Shown here piece by piece: positions 39,082 to 49,230 of a DNA stretch of 64,000 nt. The notes below the pieces were generated by a model. It searched no databases. It was not told the origin of the DNA and was given only the letters and a program-made list of their open reading frames with translations. Both the position numbers and the translations under genes were made by a program. The stretch's first letter is position 1. Each line of letters begins with the position of its first letter. Source of the DNA: Vibrio natriegens NBRC 15636 = ATCC 14048 = DSM 759 (GTDB lineage Bacteria; Pseudomonadota; Gammaproteobacteria; Enterobacterales; Vibrionaceae); contig NZ_CP141822.1 in assembly GCF_035621455.1 (NCBI RefSeq), positions 2,666,001 to 2,730,000 of the forward strand, given 5' to 3'.

Positions 39082-41949
39082 ATGAGCGCTATGGAAAAAA
39101 CATATAACCCAACTTCAATCGAACAAGCTCTGTATCAGACTTGGGAAGAGAAAGGCTACTTCAAGCCACACGGTGACACTACTAAAGAATCATACAGCAT
39201 CATGATCCCGCCACCGAACGTCACTGGTAGCCTACACATGGGCCACGCGTTCCAAGATACGATCATGGATACGCTTATCCGTTGTGAACGTATGAAGGGT
39301 AAAAACACCCTTTGGCAAGTAGGTACTGACCACGCTGGTATCGCAACTCAGATGGTTGTTGAGCGCAAGATCGCGGCAGAAGAAGGCAAAACCAAAAACG
39401 ATTACGGTCGTGAAGCTTTCATTGACAAAATCTGGGAATGGAAAGGTGAATCTGGTGGCACCATCACTAAACAGCTACGTCGTCTTGGCGCGTCAGTAGA
39501 CTGGGATCGTGAACGCTTTACGATGGATGATGGCCTCTCAAATGCAGTACAGGAAGTTTTTGTTCGTCTGTACGAAGATGATTTAATCTACCGTGGTAAG
39601 CGTCTGGTTAACTGGGATCCAAAGCTACACACAGCAATCTCAGATCTGGAAGTAGAAAACAAAGACACTAAAGGCAACATGTGGCATTTCCGCTACCCAC
39701 TAGCGGATGGCGTAAAAACGGCTGACGGTAAAGATTACATCGTCGTTGCAACCACTCGTCCAGAAACCGTACTTGGTGATACCGGTGTTGCTGTAAACCC
39801 AGAAGATCCGCGTTACAAAGATCTTATCGGTAAAGAAATCATTCTTCCTATCGTTGACCGTCGCATCCCTATCGTAGGTGATGATCACGCGGATATGGAA
39901 AAAGGCACTGGTTGTGTGAAAATCACACCTGCGCACGACTTCAATGACTACGAAGTTGGTAAGCGCCACCAGCTACCAATGATCAACATTTTGACTTTTG
40001 ACGCCAACATCCGTGACGCGGCTGAAGTATTCAACACCAACGGCGAAGCAAGCGACGCATACAGCACAGAGCTTCCAGCTAAATACCATGGCATGGAGCG
40101 TTTTGCTGCGCGTAAAGCTGTCGTTGCTGAATTCGACGAGCTAGGCCTACTTGAAGAAGTGAAAGATCACGATCTACAAGTTCCTTACGGCGACCGTGGT
40201 GGCGTGGTTATCGAACCAATGCTAACTGACCAATGGTACGTACGTACTGCGCCTCTAGCGAAAACAGCGGTTGAAGCAGTTGAAAACGGCGACATCCAGT
40301 TCGTGCCTAAGCAATACGAAAACATGTACTTCTCTTGGATGCGTGACGTTCAAGACTGGTGTATCTCTCGTCAGCTATGGTGGGGTCACCGTATCCCAGC
40401 TTGGTACGACAACCAAGGCAATGTTTACGTAGGACGCACTGAAGAAGAAGTTCGTAACAACAACAACCTAGAGTCAGTCATTGAGCTGCACCAAGACGAA
40501 GACGTACTGGATACCTGGTTCTCTTCTGCTCTATGGACGTTCGGTACTCAAGGTTGGCCAGAGCAAACTGACGATCTGAAAGTGTTCCACCCTTCAGACG
40601 TACTAGTCACTGGTTTCGACATCATCTTCTTCTGGGTTGCGCGCATGATCATGATGACCATGCACTTCGTGAAAGACGAAGACGGCAAGCCACAAGTACC
40701 ATTCAAAACCGTTTACGTTACCGGTCTAATCCGTGACGAAAACGGCGACAAGATGTCTAAGTCGAAAGGTAACGTGCTTGACCCAATCGACATGATCGAT
40801 GGTATCGACCTAGAGTCTCTGGTTGAGAAGCGCACTGGCAACATGATGCAGCCTCAGCTAGCGAAGAAGATCGAGAAGAACACTCGTAAGACGTTTGAAA
40901 ACGGTATCGAAGCATACGGTACAGACGCACTGCGTTTCACACTTGCAGCAATGGCATCAACAGGCCGCGATATCAACTGGGATATGAAGCGTCTTGAAGG
41001 TTACCGTAACTTCTGTAACAAACTATGGAACGCTAGCCGTTACGTAATGATGAACACAGAAGAGCAAGATTGTGGCTTCAACGGTGGTGACATTGAATAC
41101 TCACTAGCGGACAAGTGGATCGAGTCTCAGTTTGAACTAGCAGCGAAAGCGTTCAACAACCATATCGACAACTTCCGTCTGGATATGGCGTCGAACACGC
41201 TTTACGAATTCATCTGGAACCAATTCTGTGACTGGTACCTAGAGCTAACGAAACCTGTTCTATGGAAAGGCACTGAAGCGCAGCAACGTGGTACTCGTCG
41301 TACGCTAATCACGGTTCTTGAGAAAACGCTACGTTTGGCTCACCCAGTGATTCCTTACATCACAGAGACTATCTGGCAAAGCATCAAGCCACTAGTCGAT
41401 GGTGTTGAAGGTGAGACAATCATGCTTCAAGCTCTACCTCAATTCGACGAAGCGAACTTCCATCAAGAAGCGCTAGACGACATCGAGTGGGTTAAAGCGT
41501 TCATCACTAGCATCCGTAACCTACGTGCTGAGTACGACATCAACCCGGGTAAACCACTTGATGTGATGCTAAAAGCAGCAAGTGAAGAAGATGCGACTCG
41601 TCTAGAAGCGAACAAGCAAGTACTGATGTCTCTGGCGAAGCTAGAAGCGGTACGCGTTCTTGAAGCTGGCGAAGAAACACCAGCGTGTGCAACAGCATTG
41701 GTTGGTAAGTCTGAGCTGATGATCCCAATGGCGGGTCTTATCGACAAAGACGCAGAACTTGCGCGTCTTGATGGCGAAATCAAGAAAACGCACGGCGAGA
41801 TCAAGCGTATTGAAGGCAAACTTGGTAACGAAGGCTTCGTAGCGAAAGCACCTGAAGCGGTTGTTGCTAAAGAGCGTGAGAAGCTTGAAGGCTACAAAGA
41901 AACACTGGCTAAGCTAGAAGAGCAAAAAACCACAATTGCGGCTCTTTAA
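39082..41949 (+). CDS. valS: Valyl-tRNA synthetase
   Basis: 955 aa class I synthetase; charges tRNA-Val and edits misactivated threonine. [12 protein letters not shown] (HIGH motif) near residues 43-54, the CP1 editing domain with [10 protein letters not shown] near 218-227, K-M-S-K-S-K-G-N (KMSKS) near 556-563, the anticodon-binding alpha-helical region and a C-terminal coiled coil (about 890-955, rich in E and K). The ATG at 39082 has GAGGA 4-5 bases upstream; an internal ATG three codons later is the E. coli-like start. Codon use is strongly biased, as in highly expressed genes. Confidence 0.98.
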   Translation: MSAMEKTYNPTSIEQALYQTWEEKGYFKPHGDTTKESYSIMIPPPNVTGSLHMGHAFQDTIMDTLIRCERMKGKNTLWQVGTDHAGIATQMVVERKIAAEEGKTKNDYGREAFIDKIWEWKGESGGTITKQLRRLGASVDWDRERFTMDDGLSNAVQEVFVRLYEDDLIYRGKRLVNWDPKLHTAISDLEVENKDTKGNMWHFRYPLADGVKTADGKDYIVVATTRPETVLGDTGVAVNPEDPRYKDLIGKEIILPIVDRRIPIVGDDHADMEKGTGCVKITPAHDFNDYEVGKRHQLPMINILTFDANIRDAAEVFNTNGEASDAYSTELPAKYHGMERFAARKAVVAEFDELGLLEEVKDHDLQVPYGDRGGVVIEPMLTDQWYVRTAPLAKTAVEAVENGDIQFVPKQYENMYFSWMRDVQDWCISRQLWWGHRIPAWYDNQGNVYVGRTEEEVRNNNNLESVIELHQDEDVLDTWFSSALWTFGTQGWPEQTDDLKVFHPSDVLVTGFDIIFFWVARMIMMTMHFVKDEDGKPQVPFKTVYVTGLIRDENGDKMSKSKGNVLDPIDMIDGIDLESLVEKRTGNMMQPQLAKKIEKNTRKTFENGIEAYGTDALRFTLAAMASTGRDINWDMKRLEGYRNFCNKLWNASRYVMMNTEEQDCGFNGGDIEYSLADKWIESQFELAAKAFNNHIDNFRLDMASNTLYEFIWNQFCDWYLELTKPVLWKGTEAQQRGTRRTLITVLEKTLRLAHPVIPYITETIWQSIKPLVDGVEGETIMLQALPQFDEANFHQEALDDIEWVKAFITSIRNLRAEYDINPGKPLDVMLKAASEEDATRLEANKQVLMSLAKLEAVRVLEAGEETPACATALVGKSELMIPMAGLIDKDAELARLDGEIKKTHGEIKRIEGKLGNEGFVAKAPEAVVAKEREKLEGYKETLAKLEEQKTTIAAL

Positions 41950-41993
41950 TCGCTAAAGCAAAAACAGAAGCCAAACGCTTCTATGCTTGAATC

Positions 41994-42026
41994 AAAAAGG
42001 TTGGTCATCAAGGCCAACCTTTTTTT
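41994..42026 (+). terminator. Terminator after valS
   Basis: AAAAAGGTTGG/CCAACCTTTTT stem with a 10-base loop and a long T-run. Confidence 0.9.
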
Positions 42027-42095
42027 GTATCTTCCCTTCGCAACGCCCTCATTGATAGCTTTCCCCTATTGAATTAATACTCACCACCCATTGGC

Positions 42096-42114
42096 GACAA
42101 TGAGAATTATTATC
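42096..42114 (+). promoter_or_regulatory. Fur box upstream of the DUF2061 gene
   Basis: GACAATGAGAATTATTATC matches 16 of 19 positions of the Fur consensus by eye. It overlaps a perfect 16-bp palindrome TTATTATCGATAATAA (42107-42122), so two overlapping Fur dimer sites are possible. About 40 bases before the start codon. Confidence 0.7.
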
Positions 42115-42154
42115 GATAATAAACTCATCTAAACAAACACGATGAGTAATTATC

Positions 42155-42559
42155 ATGAAAAAGACACTAACTTTCGCTGCATTACATTTTACTATCGCAT
42201 TTAGTGTCGCTTACGTACTTACTGGCGACATCTTGATTGGTAGTTTAATTGCCATGATCGAGCCATCAGTAAACACGGTCGCTTTCTACTTTCATGAAAA
42301 AGCTTGGACAAGTGTTCCCGCTTTAAAAGCTCGTCAATGCATGACCAAGCTAAAAACCGCAAGTTTCGCAACAGTACACTTTAGCGTAGCGTTTACGGTG
42401 GTTTACTTGTTAACGGGTGATGCATTCATTGGTGGTGTCATGGCAATGTTAGAGCCATCTATAAACACGGTGGCGTACTATTTCCATGAGAAAGTTTGGT
42501 TACGTAAATCTGCAAACCAAACACCTTCATCTCACTTTGGTTTGCATCGACATGCCTAA
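42155..42559 (+). CDS. DUF2061 protein with two tandem domains
   Basis: 134 aa small membrane protein built from a duplicated unit: residues 4-50 and 68-115 are similar, each running through a hydrophobic A-x-H-F-x-x-A-F region, L-T-G-D, an E-P-S-x-N-T-V-A-x-Y-F-H-E-K motif and a Trp. These are DUF2061 domains; function unknown. Preceded by a good Fur-like site, so it is probably iron-repressed. Followed by a terminator. Alone on its transcript. Confidence 0.85.
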   Translation: MKKTLTFAALHFTIAFSVAYVLTGDILIGSLIAMIEPSVNTVAFYFHEKAWTSVPALKARQCMTKLKTASFATVHFSVAFTVVYLLTGDAFIGGVMAMLEPSINTVAYYFHEKVWLRKSANQTPSSHFGLHRHA

Positions 42560-42570
42560 CCGCAATATAT

Positions 42571-42595
42571 TGAGCCCTTAAGGGCTCATTTTTGT
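42571..42595 (+). terminator. Terminator after the DUF2061 gene
   Basis: TGAGCCCTTAAGGGCTCA hairpin followed by TTTTTG. It lies just before the GNAT gene. Confidence 0.85.
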
Positions 42596-42604
42596 AGGCA
42601 AAGC

Positions 42605-43099
42605 ATGGAACAAATAGCACACTTCACTCTCCGCTCTCTCACACCAGAAGATAACCCAAACATAGCAAGCGTCATTCGCCAGGTTTCAGCAGAGTATGGT
42701 CTAACCGCTGACAAAGGCTATGGCGTGGCAGACCCAACGCTTGATGACATGTATTCTGTCTACAACCAACAAGGCGCAGCGTATTGGGTGATTGAGCACA
42801 ATGGCGTGATCGTTGGTGGTGGAGGTTTTGCGCCACTGGCAGGAGAACCTAACGTGTGCGAGCTACAAAAGATGTACTTCTTGCCACAAACTCGTGGACA
42901 CGGGCTGGCCAAACGTATTGTGGCTCTGAGTCTGCAATTAGCAAAGCAACTTGGTTATCAGAAGTGTTATTTGGAAACCACCGAGTGCTTAAAAGAAGCC
43001 ATTGGTTTGTATGAGAAGTTGGGGTTTAAGCATTTAGATGCCCCGCTTGGACAAACAGGGCATGATGCGTGTGAAGTCGTGATGCTCAAATCGCTGTAG
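42605..43099 (+). CDS. GNAT family N-acetyltransferase
   Basis: 164 aa. Acetyl-CoA motif [16 protein letters not shown] near residues 95-109, followed by a helix and Y-L-E-T-T near 126, then the Y-E-K-L-G-F motif B near 138-143. Substrate unknown; the A-V-x-L-Y-E-K-L-G-F pattern is common in small-molecule and protein acetyltransferases. The start ATG at 42605 falls only 10 bases after the upstream T-run, so its promoter would need to lie before the terminator or readthrough occurs. Confidence 0.9.
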   Translation: MEQIAHFTLRSLTPEDNPNIASVIRQVSAEYGLTADKGYGVADPTLDDMYSVYNQQGAAYWVIEHNGVIVGGGGFAPLAGEPNVCELQKMYFLPQTRGHGLAKRIVALSLQLAKQLGYQKCYLETTECLKEAIGLYEKLGFKHLDAPLGQTGHDACEVVMLKSL

Positions 43100-43119
43100 G
43101 AATTTAAGCACCCCCAATT

Positions 43120-43920
43120 TTAGAGTACTAAGTGGGTAACACAAAGATCCTGGCTTAATGCCACTGAAAAATCTTGGCGTTGCCCATCTAGCTCTACTGA
43201 CAATTGGTAGAGATCGCTTGGATTTGGGTTATTGAGATCAGCGTATTTTGGCGCTTCGATCTGAAACAGAGCGCTAGCATGCTCAGCACGCACATCAATT
43301 GGTATATGGTAAGTCATGCCGTTGAATTTGACCGATGCAGAAACCAACCCCGGTGCGAATGTCTGATAATAAAGATCAACCTTAAACTCACAACCACCAC
43401 CATGGTGCCAGATCTGCTCAGTGGCAACGCGCTCTAAACGGACGTTGCGAATAAACTGCAGGTAAGGCTCCTTCCACACACCGATTCGATCGTCGCTTTT
43501 CTTATACTCTTGATCGGTAAGAGCGCACAGTTCCGGCCGATCTTCCTCAAACAGTAAGTCTTCTTCTTCCTCTAAGAATAAAATCTCAAAGCGGTTACGT
43601 CCCATCTGCATGAACGGACGAATGTCTTTCTTATACACATTCTGAGTACCATCGCAGTCAAACAGTGCCACGCCGTTCAACCGTACTTCGGCATGGTAGT
43701 CGACGCCACCTAATACCATTTCTACCGCAGGGAATGCCATCATGGACTCATCCACTTCAATATCATGCATTAAGTGCCATTCTTGCTGACAGATTACTTC
43801 TTCTGACAATTCATCGGGAAGTACCTGACTTAATGGAGCCGGGAAAGTGATGTCATCCTGAGGGATAGATAGGTCCGTAAGTGGAGAGACTTGCCATAAA
43901 CCGGCGAGTGACTGTTGCAT
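43120..43920 (-). CDS. Orphan GH2-type sugar-binding (jellyroll) protein
   Basis: 266 aa from the ATG at 43920, chosen over a GTG at 43926 because AAGG lies 5 bases upstream. The N-terminal half resembles the galactose-binding jellyroll domain of glycoside hydrolase family 2/beta-mannosidases: L-A-G-L-W-Q-V-S, F-P-A-P-L-S near residue 30, Q-E-W-H-L near 46, L-G-G-V-D-Y-H-A-E-V-R-L-N-G near 70-83, N-V-Y-K-K-D-I near 94 and the G-V-W-K-E-P-Y motif near 150. The catalytic TIM barrel is missing. No signal peptide. Function unknown; possibly a stand-alone carbohydrate-binding or regulatory relic. Confidence 0.7.
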   Translation of the reverse strand: MQQSLAGLWQVSPLTDLSIPQDDITFPAPLSQVLPDELSEEVICQQEWHLMHDIEVDESMMAFPAVEMVLGGVDYHAEVRLNGVALFDCDGTQNVYKKDIRPFMQMGRNRFEILFLEEEEDLLFEEDRPELCALTDQEYKKSDDRIGVWKEPYLQFIRNVRLERVATEQIWHHGGGCEFKVDLYYQTFAPGLVSASVKFNGMTYHIPIDVRAEHASALFQIEAPKYADLNNPNPSDLYQLSVELDGQRQDFSVALSQDLCVTHLVL

Positions 43921-44023
43921 ATACACCTTGAGCTAGATCAATTTTCTACGCATTATGGTAAAAAAACCACACAAGCTCAATGTGAATTAGTTTCATACCT
44001 TATCGTTATCAATTGTTAGACAT

Positions 44024-44056
44024 AAAAAAACCAGCTAAATAGCTGGCTTTTTCAAT
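44024..44056 (-). terminator. Terminator after rraB
   Basis: Minus-strand AGCCAGCTATTTAGCTGGTT hairpin and a T7 run, ending 11 bases after the rraB stop. Confidence 0.9.
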
Positions 44057-44066
44057 CAAGGAGAGA

Positions 44067-44483
44067 CTATTCTTCGTCTTCATCATCTTCGTCAGAGTAT
44101 AGAGCGTCTTCGCCCTCGTAATAGGTACCCCAACCGTCATAAATAATGTCGTACTTTTCAGCGAGATGAACCAGCTTCTCAACTTGAGCATCAATTGCTT
44201 CTGCATCGAGTGCAGATTCCATCGTCGCATCACAGCAAAGTAGTTTGTTGCCGTCTTCGTCTTCTGTCTCTTCTGCTTCAAGTACTTCAAAGCCCATCTT
44301 AAATGCTTCAACAACCGCTTTTTCTAGCGTATCGAAATCTTCTGCAAATAGGTGGTGCTCAATTTCGTATAGCGAATCTGGATCGCTGCCATCTTCTAGC
44401 AATGCTGCAATGATATCGCGAGTCTCTTCCTTTTGAATCTCAATTAATTCTTCTACTGATAGATATTCATCTTCGTGAGACAT
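44067..44483 (-). CDS. rraB: Ribonuclease E inhibitor RraB
   Basis: 138 aa, highly acidic, with a D/E-rich tail (last ten residues nearly all acidic). Matches Rra[21 protein letters not shown] near the N-terminus, I-E-H-H-L-F-A-E near residue 41, G-W-G-T-Y-Y-E near 118. RraB binds the C-terminal scaffold of RNase E and alters degradosome composition and mRNA decay (E. coli knowledge). Monocistronic with its own terminator; the divergent upstream gap of 558 bases leads to arcA. Confidence 0.93.
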   Translation of the reverse strand: MSHEDEYLSVEELIEIQKEETRDIIAALLEDGSDPDSLYEIEHHLFAEDFDTLEKAVVEAFKMGFEVLEAEETEDEDGNKLLCCDATMESALDAEAIDAQVEKLVHLAEKYDIIYDGWGTYYEGEDALYSDEDDEDEE

Positions 44484-45041
44484 GTTTTGGCTCCAGATTA
44501 GTTACTTGGTGGAAACGATCCGGTGAAATATGGCACGGATTGCGACGAAAAGCCACTAACAAACGCCAAACCACAGCGATTGTTGTCAATTATTCCTTGA
44601 TAAATATTAAACCCCTCTCACAAGGTCACAAAAAGTTAACAAGAAATGCTGTTTTGTAATATTCAGAAGATCCTAATTCGCATAAATAGGGCACAAACCG
44701 GCTCTCAATGCGTGTTTATGGTTCTATATTGAATACCGAGACGCCTTGTATTCTCTACTCAGCGAATAAAGAGAACCCAAAAATGCATATTTTAGAATAT
44801 ATATGCACATTTTATGCACTAAGCATGTAATATACTCAAGTCAGACCAAAAGAATAAAAACGCACTTAACGCCAAAGCACAAAAACAACACAAAAAACCA
44901 CCAACAATAACCATTATAAATAAATTTGGAGTTTTAATTTAAAATTAAAACAATTAACAAAACATTATCAAAGTTAACTAACTTGCATCTTATCCATAAG
45001 GTTGTCATAAATAGCGGCTGGTAAATCTGTAAGGACACAAA
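44484..45041. promoter_or_regulatory. 558-bp divergent control region of rraB and arcA
   Basis: AT-rich non-coding region. At 44783-44820 there are repeated TGCAT/ATGCA half-sites (TGCATATTTT, ATATATGCACATTTTATGCAC) spaced like tandem ArgR boxes, whose consensus half-site is TGAAT. An AT-rich block with TTTTAATTTAAAATTAAAA lies at about 44933-44950. No gene or RNA recognised. The ArgR reading is tentative. Confidence 0.4.
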
Positions 45042-46265
45042 ATGAGTAAGCTGTACGTTGGATCAGAAGTTGGTCAATTAAGACGAGTTCTATTAAATCG
45101 CCCTGAGCGCGCCCTAACCCACTTAACGCCATCTAACTGTCATGAGTTATTGTTTGATGATGTTCTTGCGGTAGAAGCAGCAGGCGAAGAGCATGATGCT
45201 TTCGCTCGTACTTTACGCGATCAAGATGTAGAAGTACTTCTACTTCACGATTTACTAGTCGAAACCCTCGCGGTTCCAGAAGCGAAAAAGTGGCTATTGG
45301 ATACTCAGATCTCTGATTTCCGTTACGGCCCGACCTTTGCCCGTGATCTTCGCGCGTATTTTACAGAGATGGACAATGAACACCTTGCTTCAGTATTGCT
45401 AGGTGGTTTGGCCTACTCTGAGCTTCCTATCAAATCATCTTCTATGCTACCGAAGATGCGTCGCCCTCTAGACTTTGTTATTGAACCATTGCCAAACCAT
45501 CTATTTACCCGCGATACATCTTGCTGGGTATACGGCGGTGTTTCTCTGAACCCAATGATGATGCCTGCACGTCAACGCGAAACAAACCATTTGCGTGCAA
45601 TTTACCGCTGGCACCCAATCTTTGCAGGTCAAGACTTCATTAAATACTTTGGCGATGAAGACCTACACTACGATAACGCTAACGTTGAAGGCGGTGATGT
45701 TCTGGTTATCGGTAAAGGCGCAGTTCTGGTAGGTATGTCTGAACGTACCACAGCGCAAGGTGTAGAAAACCTGGCTGCTAACCTGTTTAAAGCGGGTCAG
45801 GCAACAGAAGTGATTGCGATTGATCTTCCTAAACACCGTTCATGTATGCACCTGGATACGGTCATGACACACATGGATGTCGATACCTTCTCTGTTTACC
45901 CAGAGATCATGCGTAAAGATCTGGATACATGGCGTCTGACTCCGAAAGGCACTGAAGGAGAAATGAATGTTGAAGCATCGCACAACTACCTACATGCGAT
46001 TGAATCAGCACTTGGCTTAGATCAGCTGAAAATCATCACAACCGGTGGTGACAGCTACGAAGCAGAGCGTGAACAGTGGAACGATGCCAACAACGTACTG
46101 ACCGTGAAACCAGGTGTGGTGATTGGTTACGAACGTAACGTCTACACCAACGAGAAGTACGATAAAGCCGGCATTCAAGTATTGACGGTACCAGGTAACG
46201 AGTTAGGTCGTGGCCGTGGTGGTGCTCGCTGTATGAGCTGTCCGATTGAACGAGACGATATTTAA
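45042..46265 (+). CDS. arcA: Arginine deiminase
   Basis: 407 aa. Hydrolyses arginine to citrulline and ammonia, the first step of the arginine deiminase pathway. Guanidino-modifying fold signatures: L-N-R-P-E near residue 18, F-T-R-D-T near 157-161, N-V-E-G-G-D-V near 216, H-L-D-T-V near 278 and the catalytic Cys in G-A-R-C-M-S-C-P near residue 397. Followed by a strong terminator and then argF, which could supply the second pathway step; no carbamate kinase (arcC) or arginine/ornithine antiporter (arcD) is in the window. Ribosome-binding site AAGGA lies 7 bases before the ATG. Confidence 0.95.
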   Translation: MSKLYVGSEVGQLRRVLLNRPERALTHLTPSNCHELLFDDVLAVEAAGEEHDAFARTLRDQDVEVLLLHDLLVETLAVPEAKKWLLDTQISDFRYGPTFARDLRAYFTEMDNEHLASVLLGGLAYSELPIKSSSMLPKMRRPLDFVIEPLPNHLFTRDTSCWVYGGVSLNPMMMPARQRETNHLRAIYRWHPIFAGQDFIKYFGDEDLHYDNANVEGGDVLVIGKGAVLVGMSERTTAQGVENLAANLFKAGQATEVIAIDLPKHRSCMHLDTVMTHMDVDTFSVYPEIMRKDLDTWRLTPKGTEGEMNVEASHNYLHAIESALGLDQLKIITTGGDSYEAEREQWNDANNVLTVKPGVVIGYERNVYTNEKYDKAGIQVLTVPGNELGRGRGGARCMSCPIERDDI

Positions 46266-46293
46266 TCTCTTTCCGAATCAGTGAATAAAAACT

Positions 46294-46324
46294 AAGGTTG
46301 ATGTGAATACATCAACCTTTTTTA
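46294..46324 (+). terminator. Terminator between arcA and argF
   Basis: AAGGTTGATG/CATCAACCTT stem with a TGAAT-type loop and a T-run. Confidence 0.93.
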
Positions 46325-46339
46325 GTTTTTAATTAAAAT

Positions 46340-46392
46340 AATTATTCACAATAAAAGCATTTATATGTTTTAATGCAGTGATTCAAAATCAA
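46340..46392 (+). promoter_or_regulatory. AT-rich argF control region
   Basis: Contains ATTATTCAC, GCATTTATATG and TGATTCAAAATCAATCA segments with ATTCA/TGAAT-like half-sites. Compatible with ArgR binding but not decisive. Confidence 0.35.
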
Positions 46393-46415
46393 TCACACGT
46401 ACAAAGGGACGAGCT

Positions 46416-47420
46416 ATGGCTTTCAATTTACGAAATCGCAACTTTTTGAAGCTGTTGGATTTCTCAACCAAAGAAATCCAGTTCTTGCTCGAACTGTCTG
46501 CAGAGCTAAAAAAAGCGAAATATGCAGGAACAGAGCAGAAGAAACTCCAAGGTAAAAACATTGCACTCATCTTTGAGAAATCTTCTACTCGAACCCGATG
46601 TGCGTTCGAAGTTGCGGCCTTTGATCAGGGCGCTCAGGTCTCATATATTGGTCCTTCTGGCTCACAAATCGGCCACAAAGAATCGATGAAAGATACCGCG
46701 CGTGTATTGGGCCGTATGTATGATGGTATCGAATACCGTGGTTTTGGTCAGGCGATCGTGGAAGATCTCGGTGCTTACGCAGGCGTTCCAGTCTGGAATG
46801 GTCTAACCGATGAATTCCATCCGACGCAAATCCTCGCTGACTTCCTGACCATGCAAGAGCATGGACGTGGGAAGAAACTGCATGACATCACCTTTGCCTA
46901 CCTAGGTGACGCTCGCAATAACATGGGCAACTCACTGATGGTCGGCGCAGCTAAAATGGGCATGGATATTCGTCTTATTGCGCCAAAAGCGTTCTGGCCT
47001 GAAGAGGAGCTTGTTGCCACATGTCAGGAAATCGCGCAGCAAACAGGTGCCAAGATCACTCTGACCGAAAGCGTTGAAGAAGGCGTTAAGGGCTGTGACT
47101 TCTTGTATACCGATGTTTGGGTATCGATGGGTGAATCTGCAGAAGCTTGGGACGAGCGTGTTGCCCTAATGAAGCCTTACCAAATCAATATGGATGTGAT
47201 TAAACAGACCGGCAATCCACATGTGAAGTTTATGCACTGTCTACCCGCTTTCCACAATGATGAAACTACAGTCGGTAAAGAAGTGGCTGAGAAATACGGC
47301 ATGAAAGGTTTGGAAGTGACGGAAGACGTGTTTGAGTCTGAATATTCTATCGTCTTCGATGAAGCAGAAAACCGCATGCACACGATCAAAGCCGTGATGG
47401 TGGCAACGCTGGGAAGTTAA
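46416..47420 (+). CDS. argF: Ornithine carbamoyltransferase
   Basis: 334 aa. Transfers the carbamoyl group from carbamoyl phosphate to ornithine (or the reverse in arginine catabolism). S-S-T-R-T-R carbamoyl-phosphate loop near residues 56-61, H-P-T-Q-I near 133, D-A-R-N-N-M-G-N near 168-175 and the ornithine loop H-C-L-P-A-F near 273-278. Placement between arcA and pyrBI leaves its direction open: it could serve biosynthesis, the deiminase pathway or both. The strong terminator after arcA argues for separate transcription. Confidence 0.95.
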   Translation: MAFNLRNRNFLKLLDFSTKEIQFLLELSAELKKAKYAGTEQKKLQGKNIALIFEKSSTRTRCAFEVAAFDQGAQVSYIGPSGSQIGHKESMKDTARVLGRMYDGIEYRGFGQAIVEDLGAYAGVPVWNGLTDEFHPTQILADFLTMQEHGRGKKLHDITFAYLGDARNNMGNSLMVGAAKMGMDIRLIAPKAFWPEEELVATCQEIAQQTGAKITLTESVEEGVKGCDFLYTDVWVSMGESAEAWDERVALMKPYQINMDVIKQTGNPHVKFMHCLPAFHNDETTVGKEVAEKYGMKGLEVTEDVFESEYSIVFDEAENRMHTIKAVMVATLGS

Positions 47421-47454
47421 CGGATTTTAGTAACAAAAACCATGATGTAATCGC

Positions 47455-47482
47455 TTGCACTAGTAAAAGTTAGGCGTATAAT
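47455..47482 (+). promoter_or_regulatory. pyrBI promoter
   Basis: TTGCAC, a 16-base spacer and TATAAT; the predicted start is about 20 bases before the leader peptide ATG. Confidence 0.75.
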
Positions 47483-47510
47483 GCTCGGCAATTTGTCTGA
47501 GGATTAAGAA

Positions 47511-47606
47511 ATGACCACGCTGATTGCTGCCGTAACAACGCGATTTGCTCTAACTAAGCGACTACGCTTGCGTGGTGTTATTTTCGTTAATTCTATCGAT
47601 TTTTAA
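47511..47606 (+). CDS. pyrL: pyrBI operon leader peptide PyrL
   Basis: A 31-codon frame from ATG 47511 to TAA 47604-47606 (M-T-T-L-I-A-A-V-T-T-R-F then an Arg/Leu/Lys-rich stretch and V-I-F-V-N-S-I-D-F). GAGGATT lies 6-7 bases upstream. Its stop codon overlaps the base of the attenuator stem and its last third is T-rich, as in E. coli pyrL. Translation coupled to UTP-sensitive transcription prevents the terminator from forming when UTP is low (established for enterics). The position and geometry support the same mechanism here. Confidence 0.85.
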   Translation: MTTLIAAVTTRFALTKRLRLRGVIFVNSIDF

Positions 47607-47632
47607 ACCTCCCTATTTGGGAGGTTTTTTTA
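47605..47632 (+). terminator. pyrBI attenuator
   Basis: AAACCTCCC/GGGAGGTTT stem with a TATTT loop and a T7 run, directly overlapping the pyrL stop and 60 bases before pyrB. Confidence 0.9.
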
Positions 47633-47693
47633 TGTCCAAAATTCCTCAAGGTTAATTTTGGAGATAGTCATCACTGTTATAGGGAAGAAGATC

Positions 47694-48623
47694 ATGGCGA
47701 ACTCGCTTTACCAGAAGCACATCATCTCTATTCCAGAGCTTTCACGTGAAGAGCTGGAACTTATTGTCGCAACCGCAGGTAGCCTGAAAAAGGAACCTCA
47801 ACCAGAACTGATTAAAAATAAAGTCGTTGCGAGCTGTTTCTTTGAGCCATCAACACGCACACGTCTGTCGTTTGAGACGGCAATTCAACGTGTGGGCGGC
47901 GACGTCATTGGTTTTGATAACGATGGAAATACTTCTTTGGCGAAGAAAGGCGAAACCCTTTCTGATTCCGTACAAGTCATCTCTTCGTATGTAGACGCTT
48001 TCGTGATGCGTCACCCTCAGGAAGGTGCTGCACGTCTGGCGTCTGAGTTTTCAAACGGCGTACCGGTGATTAACGCAGGTGACGGTGCAAACCAGCATCC
48101 AACTCAAACTCTGCTAGACCTTTACACCATCGCTGAAACGCAAGGCCGCTTAGATAACCTTAATGTGGCATTCGTTGGTGACTTAAAATACGGTCGCACC
48201 GTTCACTCACTGACTCAGGCTCTGGCGAAGTTCAATAACATCCGCTTCTTCTTTATCGCTCCTGAAGCACTGGCAATGCCTGACTACCTTTGTGAAGAAC
48301 TGGATGAAGCGGGTATTGAATACACCCTGCTCACTGACATGGAAACCGTCATTCCTGAGCTTGATGTCCTGTACATGACCCGCGTACAGAAAGAGCGTTT
48401 TGATGAGTCAGAATACGCACACATCAAATCCGCTTACATCCTGACAGCCGCAATGTTAGAAGGTGCGCGCGAAAACCTTAAAGTACTGCACCCTCTACCA
48501 CGTGTAGATGAAATCACAACGGATGTTGATAAAACACCGCACGCTTACTACTTCCAGCAGGCTCAAAACGGCGTATACGCCCGTCAGGCTTTGTTGGCGC
48601 TAGTTCTTAACGAAACACTGTAA
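47694..48623 (+). CDS. pyrB: Aspartate carbamoyltransferase catalytic subunit
   Basis: 309 aa from the ATG at 47694 (A-N-S-L-Y-Q-K start as in the family); an upstream in-frame start at 47658 is discounted because it lies in the leader. Makes N-carbamoyl-aspartate from carbamoyl phosphate and aspartate, the committed pyrimidine step. S-T-R-T-R-L-S-F near residues 53-60, H-P-T-Q near 134, G-D-L-K-Y-G-R-T near 165 and H-P-L-P-R near 268. Forms the c6r6 holoenzyme with PyrI, 15 bases downstream. AGGGAAG provides the ribosome-binding site. Confidence 0.96.
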   Translation: MANSLYQKHIISIPELSREELELIVATAGSLKKEPQPELIKNKVVASCFFEPSTRTRLSFETAIQRVGGDVIGFDNDGNTSLAKKGETLSDSVQVISSYVDAFVMRHPQEGAARLASEFSNGVPVINAGDGANQHPTQTLLDLYTIAETQGRLDNLNVAFVGDLKYGRTVHSLTQALAKFNNIRFFFIAPEALAMPDYLCEELDEAGIEYTLLTDMETVIPELDVLYMTRVQKERFDESEYAHIKSAYILTAAMLEGARENLKVLHPLPRVDEITTDVDKTPHAYYFQQAQNGVYARQALLALVLNETL

Positions 48624-48638
48624 TCGAGGAGAAAAGAC

Positions 48639-49100
48639 ATGGCTAAAGAAACTCAATTGCAGGTAGAAGCAATCAAAAACGGTACCGTAATCGACCACAT
48701 TCCAGCACAAATCGGCATCAAAGTACTGAAGTTGTTCGATATGCATAACTCGTCTCAGCGAGTGACCATCGGCCTTAATTTGCCGTCGTCAGCGCTAGGT
48801 CATAAAGACCTGCTGAAAATTGAAAATGTCTTCATCAACGAAGAGCAGGCGAGTAAGTTGGCACTGTATGCACCACACGCAACCGTGAACCAAATCGAAA
48901 ACTACGAAGTAGTGAAAAAGCTGGCGCTAGAGCTTCCAGAAAGAATCAACGACGTATTTGAATGTCCAAATACAAACTGTATTTCTCACAACGAGCCAGT
49001 AGAGAGCAGCTTCAAGGTATTTGAGAAGAAAGAAGAGATTCGCCTGAAGTGTAAATACTGTGAAAAAGTGTTCTCAAGAGAGATCGTTACTGAGCGATAA
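48639..49100 (+). CDS. pyrI: Aspartate carbamoyltransferase regulatory subunit
   Basis: 153 aa, standard length. The allosteric domain (about 1-100) binds CTP and ATP; the C-terminal zinc domain shows four Cys: C-P-N-T-N-C and C-K-Y-C near residues 108-141. Confers CTP inhibition and ATP activation on PyrB. Cotranscribed with pyrB; a terminator follows. Confidence 0.97.
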   Translation: MAKETQLQVEAIKNGTVIDHIPAQIGIKVLKLFDMHNSSQRVTIGLNLPSSALGHKDLLKIENVFINEEQASKLALYAPHATVNQIENYEVVKKLALELPERINDVFECPNTNCISHNEPVESSFKVFEKKEEIRLKCKYCEKVFSREIVTER

Positions 49101-49132
49101 TTCAGTAAACATTTCAGACCTCTAATAAGTTC

Positions 49133-49160
49133 AAATGCCCTGTATTTACGGGGCATTTTG
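49133..49160 (+). terminator. Terminator of pyrBI
   Basis: AAATGCCC/GGGCATTT stem with a 10-base loop followed by T. Confidence 0.85.
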
Positions 49161-49230
49161 CTCTTTACCTACCATAGATTTAGAGGCACACTGACACTCT
49201 TTATTCGCTAAAACAGATGGAACAAATAAA

